Shown: positions 35,061 to 43,394 of the stretch, one piece after another
Numbering within the stretch: the first letter of the stretch is position 1
Layout: every line of letters starts with the position of its first letter
NCBI RefSeq assembly: GCF_048892425.1
Contig: NZ_JBLZHU010000005.1
Location: 186,001 to 250,000, forward strand
Length of the DNA: 64,000 nt
Origin: Pacificispira sp002696645
GTDB taxonomy: Bacteria; Pseudomonadota; Alphaproteobacteria; UBA8366; Aestuariispiraceae
Reading direction: 5' to 3'
Made by a program: the position numbers and the translations under genes
Notes under the pieces: model-generated
Told to the model about the DNA's origin: nothing
What the model saw: the letters and a program-made list of their open reading frames with translations, nothing else
Database searches by the model: none

Positions 35061-35998
35061 TTTCCTTTTTGAACGGGATGCACGGGGTGCAGGTCGCCAT
35101 ATTCATCATCCCCGACATACAACCCGAATTGCTGGTTCTGACTTTCCAGGATGTATCTCTCGATGATGGTCCGCTCTGCCATGGGGCCGGTCAGCGCCTG
35201 TGGCACAGTTTCCAGGGGTATGAAGTGCCCCAGATTCGCAACCTTTAATGAGGGGGCGACAGCGCGATAGAAGGTATAACTGCGATTGGCCTTGGTATCG
35301 GTATAAATTGAATAGACGGCACCGATTTCGATGCCTGTTCCGTCAAGCGCATGGGTCAGGGTATCCAGGGCGCTTGTGCGGGCGGGGACCCGGAAATGGG
35401 GTAAACGCAGCCCGGTTTCTGTGGGTGTCAGTAGAAGCTGATCCTTGTATGAAATTATGCCGCCGACAAAGCGTTTCTCCATTTCCGTTGCGACACCGGT
35501 CTGGGCCTTATGCTCCAGGGTGCGACTGAAATATCCACCACTGGCATAGCCCAGGCCCGGCTTGTCACTGATATCGAAATCCAGAACTTCCCCGATCAGA
35601 ATATCGTGGTCACCCGCTTCTACGCGATTATGGACGCGGCAGGAAAACCGTGCGGTCGCCCCCCCAATCAACGGACTGCCCCAGCTATCGCGACGCCAGT
35701 TCACCTTGCCAAAGCGATCTTCTGTGCGACTGGCAAACAGGGTGGAAATCGCAGATTGATCATCGGCCAGAATGTTGACGGCAAAGTGGGTGCAGGTGTG
35801 AAACAGGTCATAGCTGCTCAAACGCTTTGCAGGACAGATCAGCAACAAGGGTGGATCCAGGGAGACCGAGGTGAAGGAATTTGCCGTGAAGCCGACGGGA
35901 ACGGAGTCCGGGCTCATCGCTGTGACGACGGTGACGCCCGTCATATAGCTGCCAAAGGCAGTGCGCAGGGCAATCGGATCCAAGGTCATATCACGCAT
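35057..35998 (-). CDS. Flavin reductase with an extra C-terminal (Nudix-like) domain
   Basis: A 313-residue protein. Residues 1-165 form a flavin reductase-like FMN-binding domain (GVTVVTAMSPDSVPVGFTANSFTSVSLDPPLL, HFAVNIL, GDHDILIGEV). Residues 170-313 are additional: MEKRFVGGIISYKDQLLLTP, a helix, then GIEIGAVYSIYTDTKANRSYTFYRAV and HFIPLETVP, a strand order like a Nudix fold but without an intact Nudix box. Stand-alone reductases are about 160-190 residues. It would supply FMNH2 to the LLM enzyme. It overlaps both neighbours (eight and four bases). Confidence 0.8.
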   Translation of the reverse strand: MRDMTLDPIALRTAFGSYMTGVTVVTAMSPDSVPVGFTANSFTSVSLDPPLLLICPAKRLSSYDLFHTCTHFAVNILADDQSAISTLFASRTEDRFGKVNWRRDSWGSPLIGGATARFSCRVHNRVEAGDHDILIGEVLDFDISDKPGLGYASGGYFSRTLEHKAQTGVATEMEKRFVGGIISYKDQLLLTPTETGLRLPHFRVPARTSALDTLTHALDGTGIEIGAVYSIYTDTKANRSYTFYRAVAPSLKVANLGHFIPLETVPQALTGPMAERTIIERYILESQNQQFGLYVGDDEYGDLHPVHPVQKGN

Positions 35999-36812
35999 CC
36001 CCTCCGGCCATTGTGAAAAATTCTGCCAGGATTTTTGCGATCATCGTGGCATGGGTCATCGGGGCCATATGGGCAGCCCCGCTAATGATATGGGCGCGAC
36101 CATTTGGGATGATCCGGGCCAGAGCCTCAGACATTGCCGGGGTGGAATTCGGGTCACCGGATGCGGTCAACAGAAGCGCTGGACAGGCAATCTGCTCCAA
36201 AGCCGTATCCTCTGGCCCATCCGAAAAGGCAAAGGCATGATAGGCCGCCGCATATCCAGTCAGGGACCCATGGATCAGCCAGTCCCGGCAGGCATCATTT
36301 GCGGCTTGATTGGCCGGGGCTGGCGGATTACCGAACCAACGCGTCAGCGTCGGCTGTGGATCCGCATCCTGACCGGACTGTGCCTGGGCCAGGGATGTCG
36401 CGCGGACGCGGACCGCCTGTGCAGAAGCCGGACTGCGGCGATAGATGCTGTTCAGCGCTGCGACCGCCTGAACCATTTCTGGATACCGCGCAGCCAGGTC
36501 CAGCGATATCAGTGCCCCCAAGGAATGCCCTGCAACACAAACGGGCCCAGGAAGCTCCTGCAGGCTGGAAGCGATTTGATCGGTATAGTCTGAAACTGTT
36601 GGATCAGCCTTATCGATCATAGGGCTGTCGCCATGTCCCGGTAAATCCAGGGCATAGACAGTGTGTTGTGTTGCCAGGCCCGGCAGAATACCGCCCCAGC
36701 TTTCGGCGCGCAGGCCAACCCCGTGGATCAGGATAACGGCAGGTCCCGATCCGCGCTGGTGCCAGGCCAGGCCAGTGGCGCTATTTGACCGCGGCAGGGT
36801 TGTCCAGGTCAT
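35991..36812 (-). CDS. Alpha/beta hydrolase of the flavin-monooxygenase operon
   Basis: A 273-residue hydrolase. VILIHGVGLRAESWG gives the oxyanion loop, GHSLGALIS the nucleophile, ASGDPNSTPA the acid and SGAAHMAPMT the base, so the triad looks complete. In the Rut pathway a similar protein (RutD) acts on the ring-opened product; a matching role is possible here. It overlaps the DUF1185 gene by 32 bases and the flavin reductase by eight. Confidence 0.85.
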   Translation of the reverse strand: MTWTTLPRSNSATGLAWHQRGSGPAVILIHGVGLRAESWGGILPGLATQHTVYALDLPGHGDSPMIDKADPTVSDYTDQIASSLQELPGPVCVAGHSLGALISLDLAARYPEMVQAVAALNSIYRRSPASAQAVRVRATSLAQAQSGQDADPQPTLTRWFGNPPAPANQAANDACRDWLIHGSLTGYAAAYHAFAFSDGPEDTALEQIACPALLLTASGDPNSTPAMSEALARIIPNGRAHIISGAAHMAPMTHATMIAKILAEFFTMAGGDA

Positions 36813-37383
36813 GTCCCAGATCCTTTAAGTCCTGATAGCGATCCCCAATGCGATGATGGGGCCGTCCCCCGCTGGCACCGCCCAGCACGACGACAATCTC
36901 ATCGGCACGGGGCGCATCGGGAATGGCGAATTGGATTGTCAGATAATGGGACCGGCGGCCCGCATCATTCTTGTCCATCAAGGGCACACTGATTGGGGCA
37001 TTCGCACCGCCGCGCGTATTGGTGAAGGACAGGTAGGATTTCGCCCCGACCGCCTCTCGGTAATGATTGCCAAATCGCAATGTGTGGATAAGGCCCGATG
37101 CGTGTTCGATCTCTCCATCCAGCCCCACGACGGCGGCCTTGCCATAGGCTTCAACAGCGTCGCCGCCGCCTGCCATGGCCAGAATGCGTTCGGTCAGCAT
37201 GGTCCCCAGGATCGGCCCATAGGCCTGTATTTCCGGTTTCAGGTCCTCAACATATCGACCAGCCCAGGGGTTGCGCACAACGGCTGCAACCGCATACAGC
37301 CGCCAGGGCGTCTCGGTGGCCTTGAACCCTTCGATCAGTGTTTCTTCCTCGAAGGTCACTATTTTGCGAATTTCCGGCTTCAT
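36781..37383 (-). CDS. DUF1185 family 'amino acid synthesis' protein
   Basis: A 200-residue protein with the DUF1185 (PF06684) pattern: MKPEIRKIVTFEEETLIEG, AAVVRNPWAGRYVEDLKP, KAAVVGLDGEIEHASGLIHTLRFGNHYREAVG and the closing GRPHHRIGDRYQDLKDLG. The one known structure has a chorismate-mutase-like fold and no proven activity. The frame opens at 37440 but the ATG at 37383 has AAAGGG and matches the family start. It is the promoter-proximal gene of the operon, divergent from the LysR gene. Confidence 0.85.
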   Translation of the reverse strand: MKPEIRKIVTFEEETLIEGFKATETPWRLYAVAAVVRNPWAGRYVEDLKPEIQAYGPILGTMLTERILAMAGGGDAVEAYGKAAVVGLDGEIEHASGLIHTLRFGNHYREAVGAKSYLSFTNTRGGANAPISVPLMDKNDAGRRSHYLTIQFAIPDAPRADEIVVVLGGASGGRPHHRIGDRYQDLKDLGHDLDNPAAVK

Positions 37384-37494
37384 TCTGTCTATCCCTTTAT
37401 TGTTATCGGCGAGTGTCCGACCCTGGGCTGAATTTGACAAATGATGCTTTTGACGTCATAGACATTAGTATCATTAATGGTTAGGTTTATGCTG

Positions 37495-38421
37495 ATGGCA
37501 CGCGCATTGCCGCCTGTGGCTTGGTTCAGGGCTTTTGAAAGTGCCGCCCGCCATTTGAGCTTCACGGCGGCTGCGGAGGAATTGGGGCTGACCCAATCGG
37601 CCATCAGTCAGAATGTGCGGTCTTTGGAAGTTCGGTTCTCCACAATCCTGTTTGAACGCAAACCCCGTGGATTGGCGCTGACCGATGCCGGGCGCAGGCT
37701 GTTGCCCGATGTGACGGCCGCCATGGGCAGCCTGAGCAATGCCGCGGGTATATTTGAGGGCGCATCGGAGTCCGGTCTGTTGACTGTCGCGGCCAGTGTC
37801 AGCTTCGCGCAATGGTATTTCGTGCCCGGACTGGCGCGCCTAATGGACCCCAATCCTACCCTGTCCCTGCGTGTGATCACGACCGTGTGGCCTGATGAGT
37901 TCAGTCGGTCTTCAGCGGATGTGGAAGTGCGTTTTGGAACCGAGTCCCATATGGGGAAGGGGGCTGAACGGTTGGGACCGGATGAATTGATCGTTGTCGC
38001 TGCGCCGCATCTGGTCGCCCGCACGGGCCGTCCTGTTATGTCCACAGAGGCGTTGCGCCAGCAGCGATTGATACAGGCTGTTGGGACCAGCGATAACTGG
38101 AAGCGCTGGGCCCAGCATTGTCGTATATCCACCCTGCCGGAGCCGGATTTGATGGCCGATTCCCACGGTCTGGTTATTGATTTTGCCCGTGCTGGCCTGG
38201 GTGTTGGCGTGACCAGCGCGCTGTTGGCTGCCCCCAGCCTGGCCGCCGGGGATTTGGTGCAGGCCCACGCGATGACGGCCCCCACCAAAGACGGTTATTT
38301 TCTGGCAATAAATCCACGGGCCAATCCGTCAGATGTTGACCTGTTCACAACCTGGTTGCAGTTGGAAACGAGCCGTGCAACGGCAATGGCTGACGCAAAA
38401 AGACAGCATTTCGGATCATAA
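37495..38421 (+). CDS. LysR family regulator (GcvA-like)
   Basis: A 308-residue LysR-type regulator. The N-terminal HTH is FRAFESAARHLSFTAAAEELGLTQSAISQNVRSLE; the effector domain begins near LLTVAASVSFAQWYFVPGLARL. The LPPVAWFRAFE start is like the GcvA/AmpR group. ATGs at 37477, 37489 and 37495 are in frame; TTAGG fits the last best. It is divergent from the flavin-monooxygenase operon (112 bases), whose promoter it probably controls. The intergenic region has a TGACGTCA palindrome (37451-37458) and AATGAT/ATCATT arms (37439-37475). Confidence 0.88.
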   Translation: MARALPPVAWFRAFESAARHLSFTAAAEELGLTQSAISQNVRSLEVRFSTILFERKPRGLALTDAGRRLLPDVTAAMGSLSNAAGIFEGASESGLLTVAASVSFAQWYFVPGLARLMDPNPTLSLRVITTVWPDEFSRSSADVEVRFGTESHMGKGAERLGPDELIVVAAPHLVARTGRPVMSTEALRQQRLIQAVGTSDNWKRWAQHCRISTLPEPDLMADSHGLVIDFARAGLGVGVTSALLAAPSLAAGDLVQAHAMTAPTKDGYFLAINPRANPSDVDLFTTWLQLETSRATAMADAKRQHFGS

Positions 38422-38526
38422 ACCAGGCTTTCCCGTTTGATCCAGATATCGATCGCGTTACTGTGCGGGAGGGGATTTTTCGTGATATGTCTTGTGCAAT
38501 AAGCTGCTTTGGGAATTGGAAATTCT

Positions 38527-39687
38527 TTGTCCGATAGAAAAAATGCAAAAATTCTGATCGTGGGTGCGGGAATCGCGGGGCTTACCGCTGCGATCATTTT
38601 GGGGAAATCTGGAATCGCCGTGACGGTGGTAGAGCGTGATGCGGAAATGCGTGGCGGTGGATTTCTGGTATCCTTGTCCGATGCCGCCTATCAGGTCGCC
38701 CAAGAGCTGGGCATTCTGACACCGCTTCAGCAAATGGTGCACCGGATCGAACGGTCCAGTTATCATGATCGAACCGGTACGCGGTTATTGGCATTGGAAT
38801 ATGATAGGCTTTTCGGGCAGGTCGCGGTCATTCAGCCCATGCGCAATGATGTCGCGCAGTGCCTGTCAGATATAGCGACGGCCCATGCTGACATCCAATT
38901 GAACGCATCTATTGTGGCCCTGTCTCAAGACGGCGAGGGGGTTGATGTCACTTTCAGCGATGGCCGTCAGGATCGCTTTACGGCGGTCATCGGTGCGGAT
39001 GGGGTGCACTCCATTACACGCAAACTGGCCTTTGCGCCTTCGGATATTCGCAATCACGATCTGGGTCTGTTCTGCGCTGCCTATCGCTGTGACAATCGTC
39101 TGAATCTAAATAGAGAATTCCGCACATATATGGAGCGCCACCGGTATATGGCGACGTTTTCCACCGCACCAGATCAGATCGGATGTGTCTTCGTTTGGGC
39201 GGAAAGGGCTCAGGCCCCGCCTGCCGACGGGCCGGGCCGGGCATCTCTGTTAAAAAATGCGTTCCAGGACAGTTCGCCGCAATCGCAGGCCGCCTTAGAA
39301 CACTGCCCACAGGATCGCGCCTTTTATATGGATCGGCTCAGCCAGATCGAATTGACAAATTGGTATCAGGGCAGGGTTTCCCTGGTTGGGGATGCAGCCC
39401 ATTGCCTGACCCTGTTTTCTGGTCGGGGGGCGGCGGCGGCGATGGTTGGTGCCGCTCATTTGGCAAAGGAATTGGTTATTTATATCCATGATCCAATGCA
39501 AGCCTTCGCCTCCTATCAGGGGGCTCAGAAGTCGAAAATAGATGCGATGCAAAAGGCTACGCGGGATGCCGTGAAATGGTATGTGCCGCAAAGGGGGACG
39601 ATTGAGTTCGCCCGCAATAATGCCATGCGTTGGCTTCCCCGGCTCGTTTTTGAAAATTATTTTCAAGCCAAGTACACGACGGTTTAG
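38527..39687 (+). CDS. FAD-dependent monooxygenase (PHBH fold)
   Basis: About 386 residues, class A flavoprotein monooxygenase. The FAD dinucleotide motif is ILIVGAGIAGLTAAIIL, the DG motif VIGADGVHSITRKLAF, and the GD motif GRVSLVGDAAHCLTLFSGRG. Such enzymes hydroxylate aromatics or polyketides, or modify lipids. No ATG is available; TTG at 38509 and TTG at 38527 are in frame and the second has GGAA at a fair distance. It lies two bases before the deacetylase gene, so both are likely cotranscribed. Confidence 0.82.
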   Translation: MSDRKNAKILIVGAGIAGLTAAIILGKSGIAVTVVERDAEMRGGGFLVSLSDAAYQVAQELGILTPLQQMVHRIERSSYHDRTGTRLLALEYDRLFGQVAVIQPMRNDVAQCLSDIATAHADIQLNASIVALSQDGEGVDVTFSDGRQDRFTAVIGADGVHSITRKLAFAPSDIRNHDLGLFCAAYRCDNRLNLNREFRTYMERHRYMATFSTAPDQIGCVFVWAERAQAPPADGPGRASLLKNAFQDSSPQSQAALEHCPQDRAFYMDRLSQIELTNWYQGRVSLVGDAAHCLTLFSGRGAAAAMVGAAHLAKELVIYIHDPMQAFASYQGAQKSKIDAMQKATRDAVKWYVPQRGTIEFARNNAMRWLPRLVFENYFQAKYTTV

Positions 39688-39689
39688 GG

Positions 39690-40571
39690 ATGTCGAAAGA
39701 TTCTTGCCTAACCATCACGCTGGATATCGAAGATCATCGTGGCGATGCCCCTGGTCCAAAGCGTCATGCGGTCTGCACGCGTGAGCTGCTGGACCTGCTG
39801 GCACGGTATAGAGTGCAGGGAACGTTTTTCGTAGTCGGAGATTTGATTGAGACCGATGCGGACTTGTTGCGGCAAATCTCAGAAGCTGGTCATGAAATTG
39901 GCCTGCACTCCTTCAATCACAAACCGTTAAGGGCCCATACTCTGACGGAGTTTCAGGAGCAGACCCACCGCGCAAAGGCCCGGCTGGAGGATTGTATTTC
40001 TGCTGCGGTCATTGGGTATCGCGCGCCCAGTTTTTCGCTGACAGCCCAGACACACTGGGTGACCGATATTCTGCCCCAATTGGGGTTTGGGTATTCGTCC
40101 AGCACATTGCCTGCCGGAAGCCCGCTTTATGGCTATCCGGGCCTGCCAAAGACACCGTTTAGATGGCCGTCGGGTTTGCTGGAACTGCCATCCCCGATCA
40201 CGAAAGTGGGGCCGCTGACTGTGCCCTTTCTGGGGGGCATTTATTTTCGATATCTGCCACGGTCTCTAATTCGGCGTGCCTTGCGCGATAGGCAGGATCA
40301 AACGGCTTTGTGGAGCTATCTGCACCCCTATGACATCGACGCTGCGGAACCGTTCTGTCGCCCGCATGGTGCGCCCCTATGGATGAGCATATTGTTATGG
40401 GCCAACCGTCGGCCCGCATTGGCGAAGCTAGAATGGCTTTTGGAAGGAGGCGCTGGCCTGCCCGTTGGCAACCCTTTAGGGGTGCGATTGGCGGCGGGTG
40501 AGTTTGAAGCGGCCCCGCCTCTGCCGCTTAATCCTTGCACGGAACAGCCTGTATCAAACCACCTGTCTTGA
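39690..40571 (+). CDS. Polysaccharide deacetylase (NodB homology)
   Basis: A 293-residue carbohydrate esterase 4 protein without signal peptide. NodB motifs are TITLDIEDHRGD (metal aspartates), EIGLHSFNHKPL (HSxxH) and YRAPSFSLT. The first motif and the domain ending SYLHPYDID are like the deacetylases of XrtA/PEP-CTERM exopolysaccharide loci. It would remove N-acetyl groups from a sugar precursor or lipid-linked glycan. Its last 18 bases overlap the convergent FemAB-like gene. Confidence 0.87.
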   Translation: MSKDSCLTITLDIEDHRGDAPGPKRHAVCTRELLDLLARYRVQGTFFVVGDLIETDADLLRQISEAGHEIGLHSFNHKPLRAHTLTEFQEQTHRAKARLEDCISAAVIGYRAPSFSLTAQTHWVTDILPQLGFGYSSSTLPAGSPLYGYPGLPKTPFRWPSGLLELPSPITKVGPLTVPFLGGIYFRYLPRSLIRRALRDRQDQTALWSYLHPYDIDAAEPFCRPHGAPLWMSILLWANRRPALAKLEWLLEGGAGLPVGNPLGVRLAAGEFEAAPPLPLNPCTEQPVSNHLS

Positions 40572-41573
40572 TACCCAGGGACCCAATCGATTGGCAATCA
40601 GGGCGGGCAGCATTTTCCATGCGGCGACAATGGGTTTCAGGCGGGGATTGTCCGGGCGCATATCGGGCGGCTGGGTGGCGCGGATCAAGGCTACGCGGTA
40701 GGTCAGGGGGGTCGGCTCAAACCCGAAGTTCCTTTTGAAATCGAAGGCCCCGGTTCCTGTGATGCTGCGGCCAAAATCAAATCCATGATCCTCGCGCTGC
40801 ACTGCGCGTTCCATGGCTGCGGCATACAGGACTGGAAAGGCGGACAGCGCCATTGCCTTGTTGGTGCCACCCGCGTGATAGGGCATGGCCCAACCCTTAT
40901 GGCGCAAGGACAGAAGACTGGCGATTGCCTCATAATTTTTTGTGACAGTCAGGATTTCGCAATCCTCACCAAATTCCCGCATCAGCCCTTCTGCATAGCG
41001 CCTCGGGAAAACCGGGCTGCCCAGGCGATGGACGCTTGTCGCGTAAATCGGATAGAAACGATCTAGTGTTGTATCAACCTCAACGGTCAGGCCCAGCTTC
41101 TCGCCTTTCCGAACCTCAGCGCGTTGTTTGCGGGGGATGCTGCCCAGAACCTCGCAGGTCTGACGCGGCAGCGTCTTTCGGAAGGTGGCATAGTGGGACA
41201 GGCTGTGCCACTCACCAACACTACCGGCTCCCCGAATTTCCAGATAGGCGACCCCTGCTTGCGCGGCAATGGCGCGGGCTTGTTCCTCCAAAGCCGATTG
41301 CACCATTACATCCTTGGCCAAAGCGCCCCCGTAAACGGCTTGTGGTGCTGAAATCAGGACGCGCCCGCCCAGTGGCTGACGAACCAGATACAAGGGCAGA
41401 ATACCGGTGATGTCTCCATCCTGTGTGGCGATCAGACTTTTGTTTGGAAAGCCGTATCCATGACGCAGCACTCGATGCCAGGCGCTTGTGTGAAAGGGGG
41501 TGCTGTCTGGGTGATCCCTGACAAAGGCATCCCAGGCGTCAGTGGGACAGGTTTCGATTGCTTCAATCTTCAC
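40554..41573 (-). CDS. FemAB-like acyltransferase (XrtA-associated type)
   Basis: A 339-residue protein with two GNAT-like halves: HTSAWHRVLRHGYGFPNKSLIA, GILPLYLVRQPLGGRVLISAPQAVYGG, SIPRKQRAEVRKGEK, and the C-terminal DFGRSITGTGAFDFKRNFGFEP. This is the FemAB branch linked to XrtA/PEP-CTERM systems, thought to transfer amino-acyl groups to glycans. The start is GTG, overlapping the methyltransferase stop as GTGA, with GGAGGGG just upstream. No exosortase gene is in the window. Confidence 0.85.
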   Translation of the reverse strand: MKIEAIETCPTDAWDAFVRDHPDSTPFHTSAWHRVLRHGYGFPNKSLIATQDGDITGILPLYLVRQPLGGRVLISAPQAVYGGALAKDVMVQSALEEQARAIAAQAGVAYLEIRGAGSVGEWHSLSHYATFRKTLPRQTCEVLGSIPRKQRAEVRKGEKLGLTVEVDTTLDRFYPIYATSVHRLGSPVFPRRYAEGLMREFGEDCEILTVTKNYEAIASLLSLRHKGWAMPYHAGGTNKAMALSAFPVLYAAAMERAVQREDHGFDFGRSITGTGAFDFKRNFGFEPTPLTYRVALIRATQPPDMRPDNPRLKPIVAAWKMLPALIANRLGPWVSRQVV

Positions 41574-42349
41574 ACCCCCCTCCGTTTTTCCAACAACAGA
41601 AAATTGGATGCGCCAAGGATATCCGATAGTGGATTTTCTGATTTCAGGATTTTCGGACGCTGTTGTGTTCCAAGAGAAAAGGGAAGCGTCACGCCCGACC
41701 GTTTGACGTCAAATCCCACCCGTTCTGCCTGGTCAATGATCTGGGCCAGGGGGTGGCGTATCTGCGGAAATTGCGGCAGGCCGCGCAGATGATCCAATCG
41801 AGACAGGATTGCATGGGCTGTTTTATGCAACAGGCTGTCTGCATGACGCCATAACAACACAAACCGACCGCCCGGCTTCAGGCATCGATGTATTTCCACC
41901 AGGAAGGGACGGCGGGCACTTTCCTGTTGTTGATTCAGGAACTGACAGTTGACCATCTGGAACACACTGTCATTGGCGAAGGGCAGGTTAAAGGCATCCC
42001 CTCGCAGTATCGCAACGCCATTCTGGCGGGCATCGTCACAGGCCTGCTGATTATAGTCCACGCCAAATACCAGCCTTTCCGATGCGCCGGGCCATGGGGT
42101 CAGCATCAGGCCGGATCCGCAGGCGATGTCGATCACGGGTGCCCGTGTCAGATCTGACGGCAGAGTCATGATATCCTGGGACAAGGCCTGAAAGACGATC
42201 AGTTGTTCCCGGCGGAAAAAGCCTGTGCTGCGATATCCATTCGCCCCCGGATTTTGTCCCCCGAACCGGGCCCGCATGGATTGATACAGGCCATCTACGT
42301 CCCGGTCCGCGTGAAAGGAGGGCTTATCGTTGGAAGGGTGTGACGTCAT
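41570..42349 (-). CDS. Class I SAM-dependent methyltransferase
   Basis: A 259-residue methyltransferase. The SAM motif is VIDIACGSGLMLTPWPG, followed by FGVDYNQQACDDARQNG and the acidic strand AILRGDAFNLPFANDSV, then RCLKPGGRFVLLWRH. It fits the UbiE/COQ5-like methyltransferase fold. It lies four bases after the flippase gene and overlaps the FemAB gene. A sugar or lipid hydroxyl is the probable acceptor given the context. Confidence 0.85.
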   Translation of the reverse strand: MTSHPSNDKPSFHADRDVDGLYQSMRARFGGQNPGANGYRSTGFFRREQLIVFQALSQDIMTLPSDLTRAPVIDIACGSGLMLTPWPGASERLVFGVDYNQQACDDARQNGVAILRGDAFNLPFANDSVFQMVNCQFLNQQQESARRPFLVEIHRCLKPGGRFVLLWRHADSLLHKTAHAILSRLDHLRGLPQFPQIRHPLAQIIDQAERVGFDVKRSGVTLPFSLGTQQRPKILKSENPLSDILGASNFLLLEKRRGV

Positions 42350-42353
42350 GGGG

Positions 42354-43394
42354 CTAACTTCGGGGTAAGGATGTTGGGGGAACCTTGCGCAGCACGACCA
42401 GACCGACCCAGGTCAGGCCACCATAAAGCACAGGTAACAGCAGTAAAACCACCCGGGCAACCACGCTTATGGCAGCAGCAGATGCCACTGGAACACCAAT
42501 CAATGTCAGCAAGGCGGCCAGGCCAATTTCGCTCAACCCAATACTGCCAAGGGTGGGGATGGGGACCGCCAACAGGAAATTATAGAACACCGCGACCACC
42601 CACAGAACCGGGGCGTCCCGTTCAATGCCAAAGGCAGCGATCAGTGCCCATAGACCAAGAATATTCGCTAACCATTTCCCAAGTGTTGTCAGCACCGCGC
42701 CGCGCTGGTTCATCTGTGGGTAATGATGGCGTGACCAGGATCTGGCTTGCAGTAACATCTGAAAAACGCGCTGCAATCGCCCCCGGAACAGGCACGCCCT
42801 GTGAGCAAAGGCAAGGATCGGTGTCAGCAGGACGTCAGGGCGCATCAACAGGATCCAGGAAAGGGCCAGGACCAGCAATGCGCCCCCGATCAGCGCGGCC
42901 CCGAAAGCAGATACTATCATTGATCCCAGCGTAGAATACAGCACGGCAATGCCAGCGACCGGCAGCACCAGACCTGCGAGGACGGCCAGATCAAACAGTC
43001 GTTGAGAGAATATCGCCATTGCCGCATGTCCACCGCGCATGTTCAGAATGCGGTGCATCAGGATAGCACCGGCAACTTCACCCAATCGTGCGGGTAACAG
43101 GGCAATCGCCAGCACATACCAAGCATTCACGCGAAATGCGGCCTCGATAGGGGGCATGACGCGCCTTGGAATGGAGGCAAACAGATGCAATCGAAGACTG
43201 GCAAAGACCCCTTCCAAGCATAGAAGTGCGATACTCAGGGCGATCAGTGTCGTGCTGCATTGCGCCAGCGTATCTTGCAGCACATCCAGGTCGACCTGTC
43301 GAAGAACCAGCGCCAGCAGGAATGCGCTGCCCAGTGTGGCCAGGATCCAGGCCCCGCGGTTCTGGCGCAAACCTACCTGGAAATCAGGGCGCAT
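42354..43394 (-). CDS. Flippase-like membrane protein (LPG synthase TM / AglD family)
   Basis: A 346-residue protein with about eight membrane helices (PF03706 type). Recognisable parts are the opening helix after QNRGAWILATLGSAFLLALVL, RLGEVAGAILMHRI (conserved R-x-G-E) and PTLGSIGLSEIGLAALL. The family includes lipid-linked sugar flippase-like proteins next to glycosyltransferases. The frame opens at 43445, but MRPDFQVGL at 43394 overlaps the GT2 gene by only 11 bases. Confidence 0.8.
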   Translation of the reverse strand: MRPDFQVGLRQNRGAWILATLGSAFLLALVLRQVDLDVLQDTLAQCSTTLIALSIALLCLEGVFASLRLHLFASIPRRVMPPIEAAFRVNAWYVLAIALLPARLGEVAGAILMHRILNMRGGHAAMAIFSQRLFDLAVLAGLVLPVAGIAVLYSTLGSMIVSAFGAALIGGALLVLALSWILLMRPDVLLTPILAFAHRACLFRGRLQRVFQMLLQARSWSRHHYPQMNQRGAVLTTLGKWLANILGLWALIAAFGIERDAPVLWVVAVFYNFLLAVPIPTLGSIGLSEIGLAALLTLIGVPVASAAAISVVARVVLLLLPVLYGGLTWVGLVVLRKVPPTSLPRS

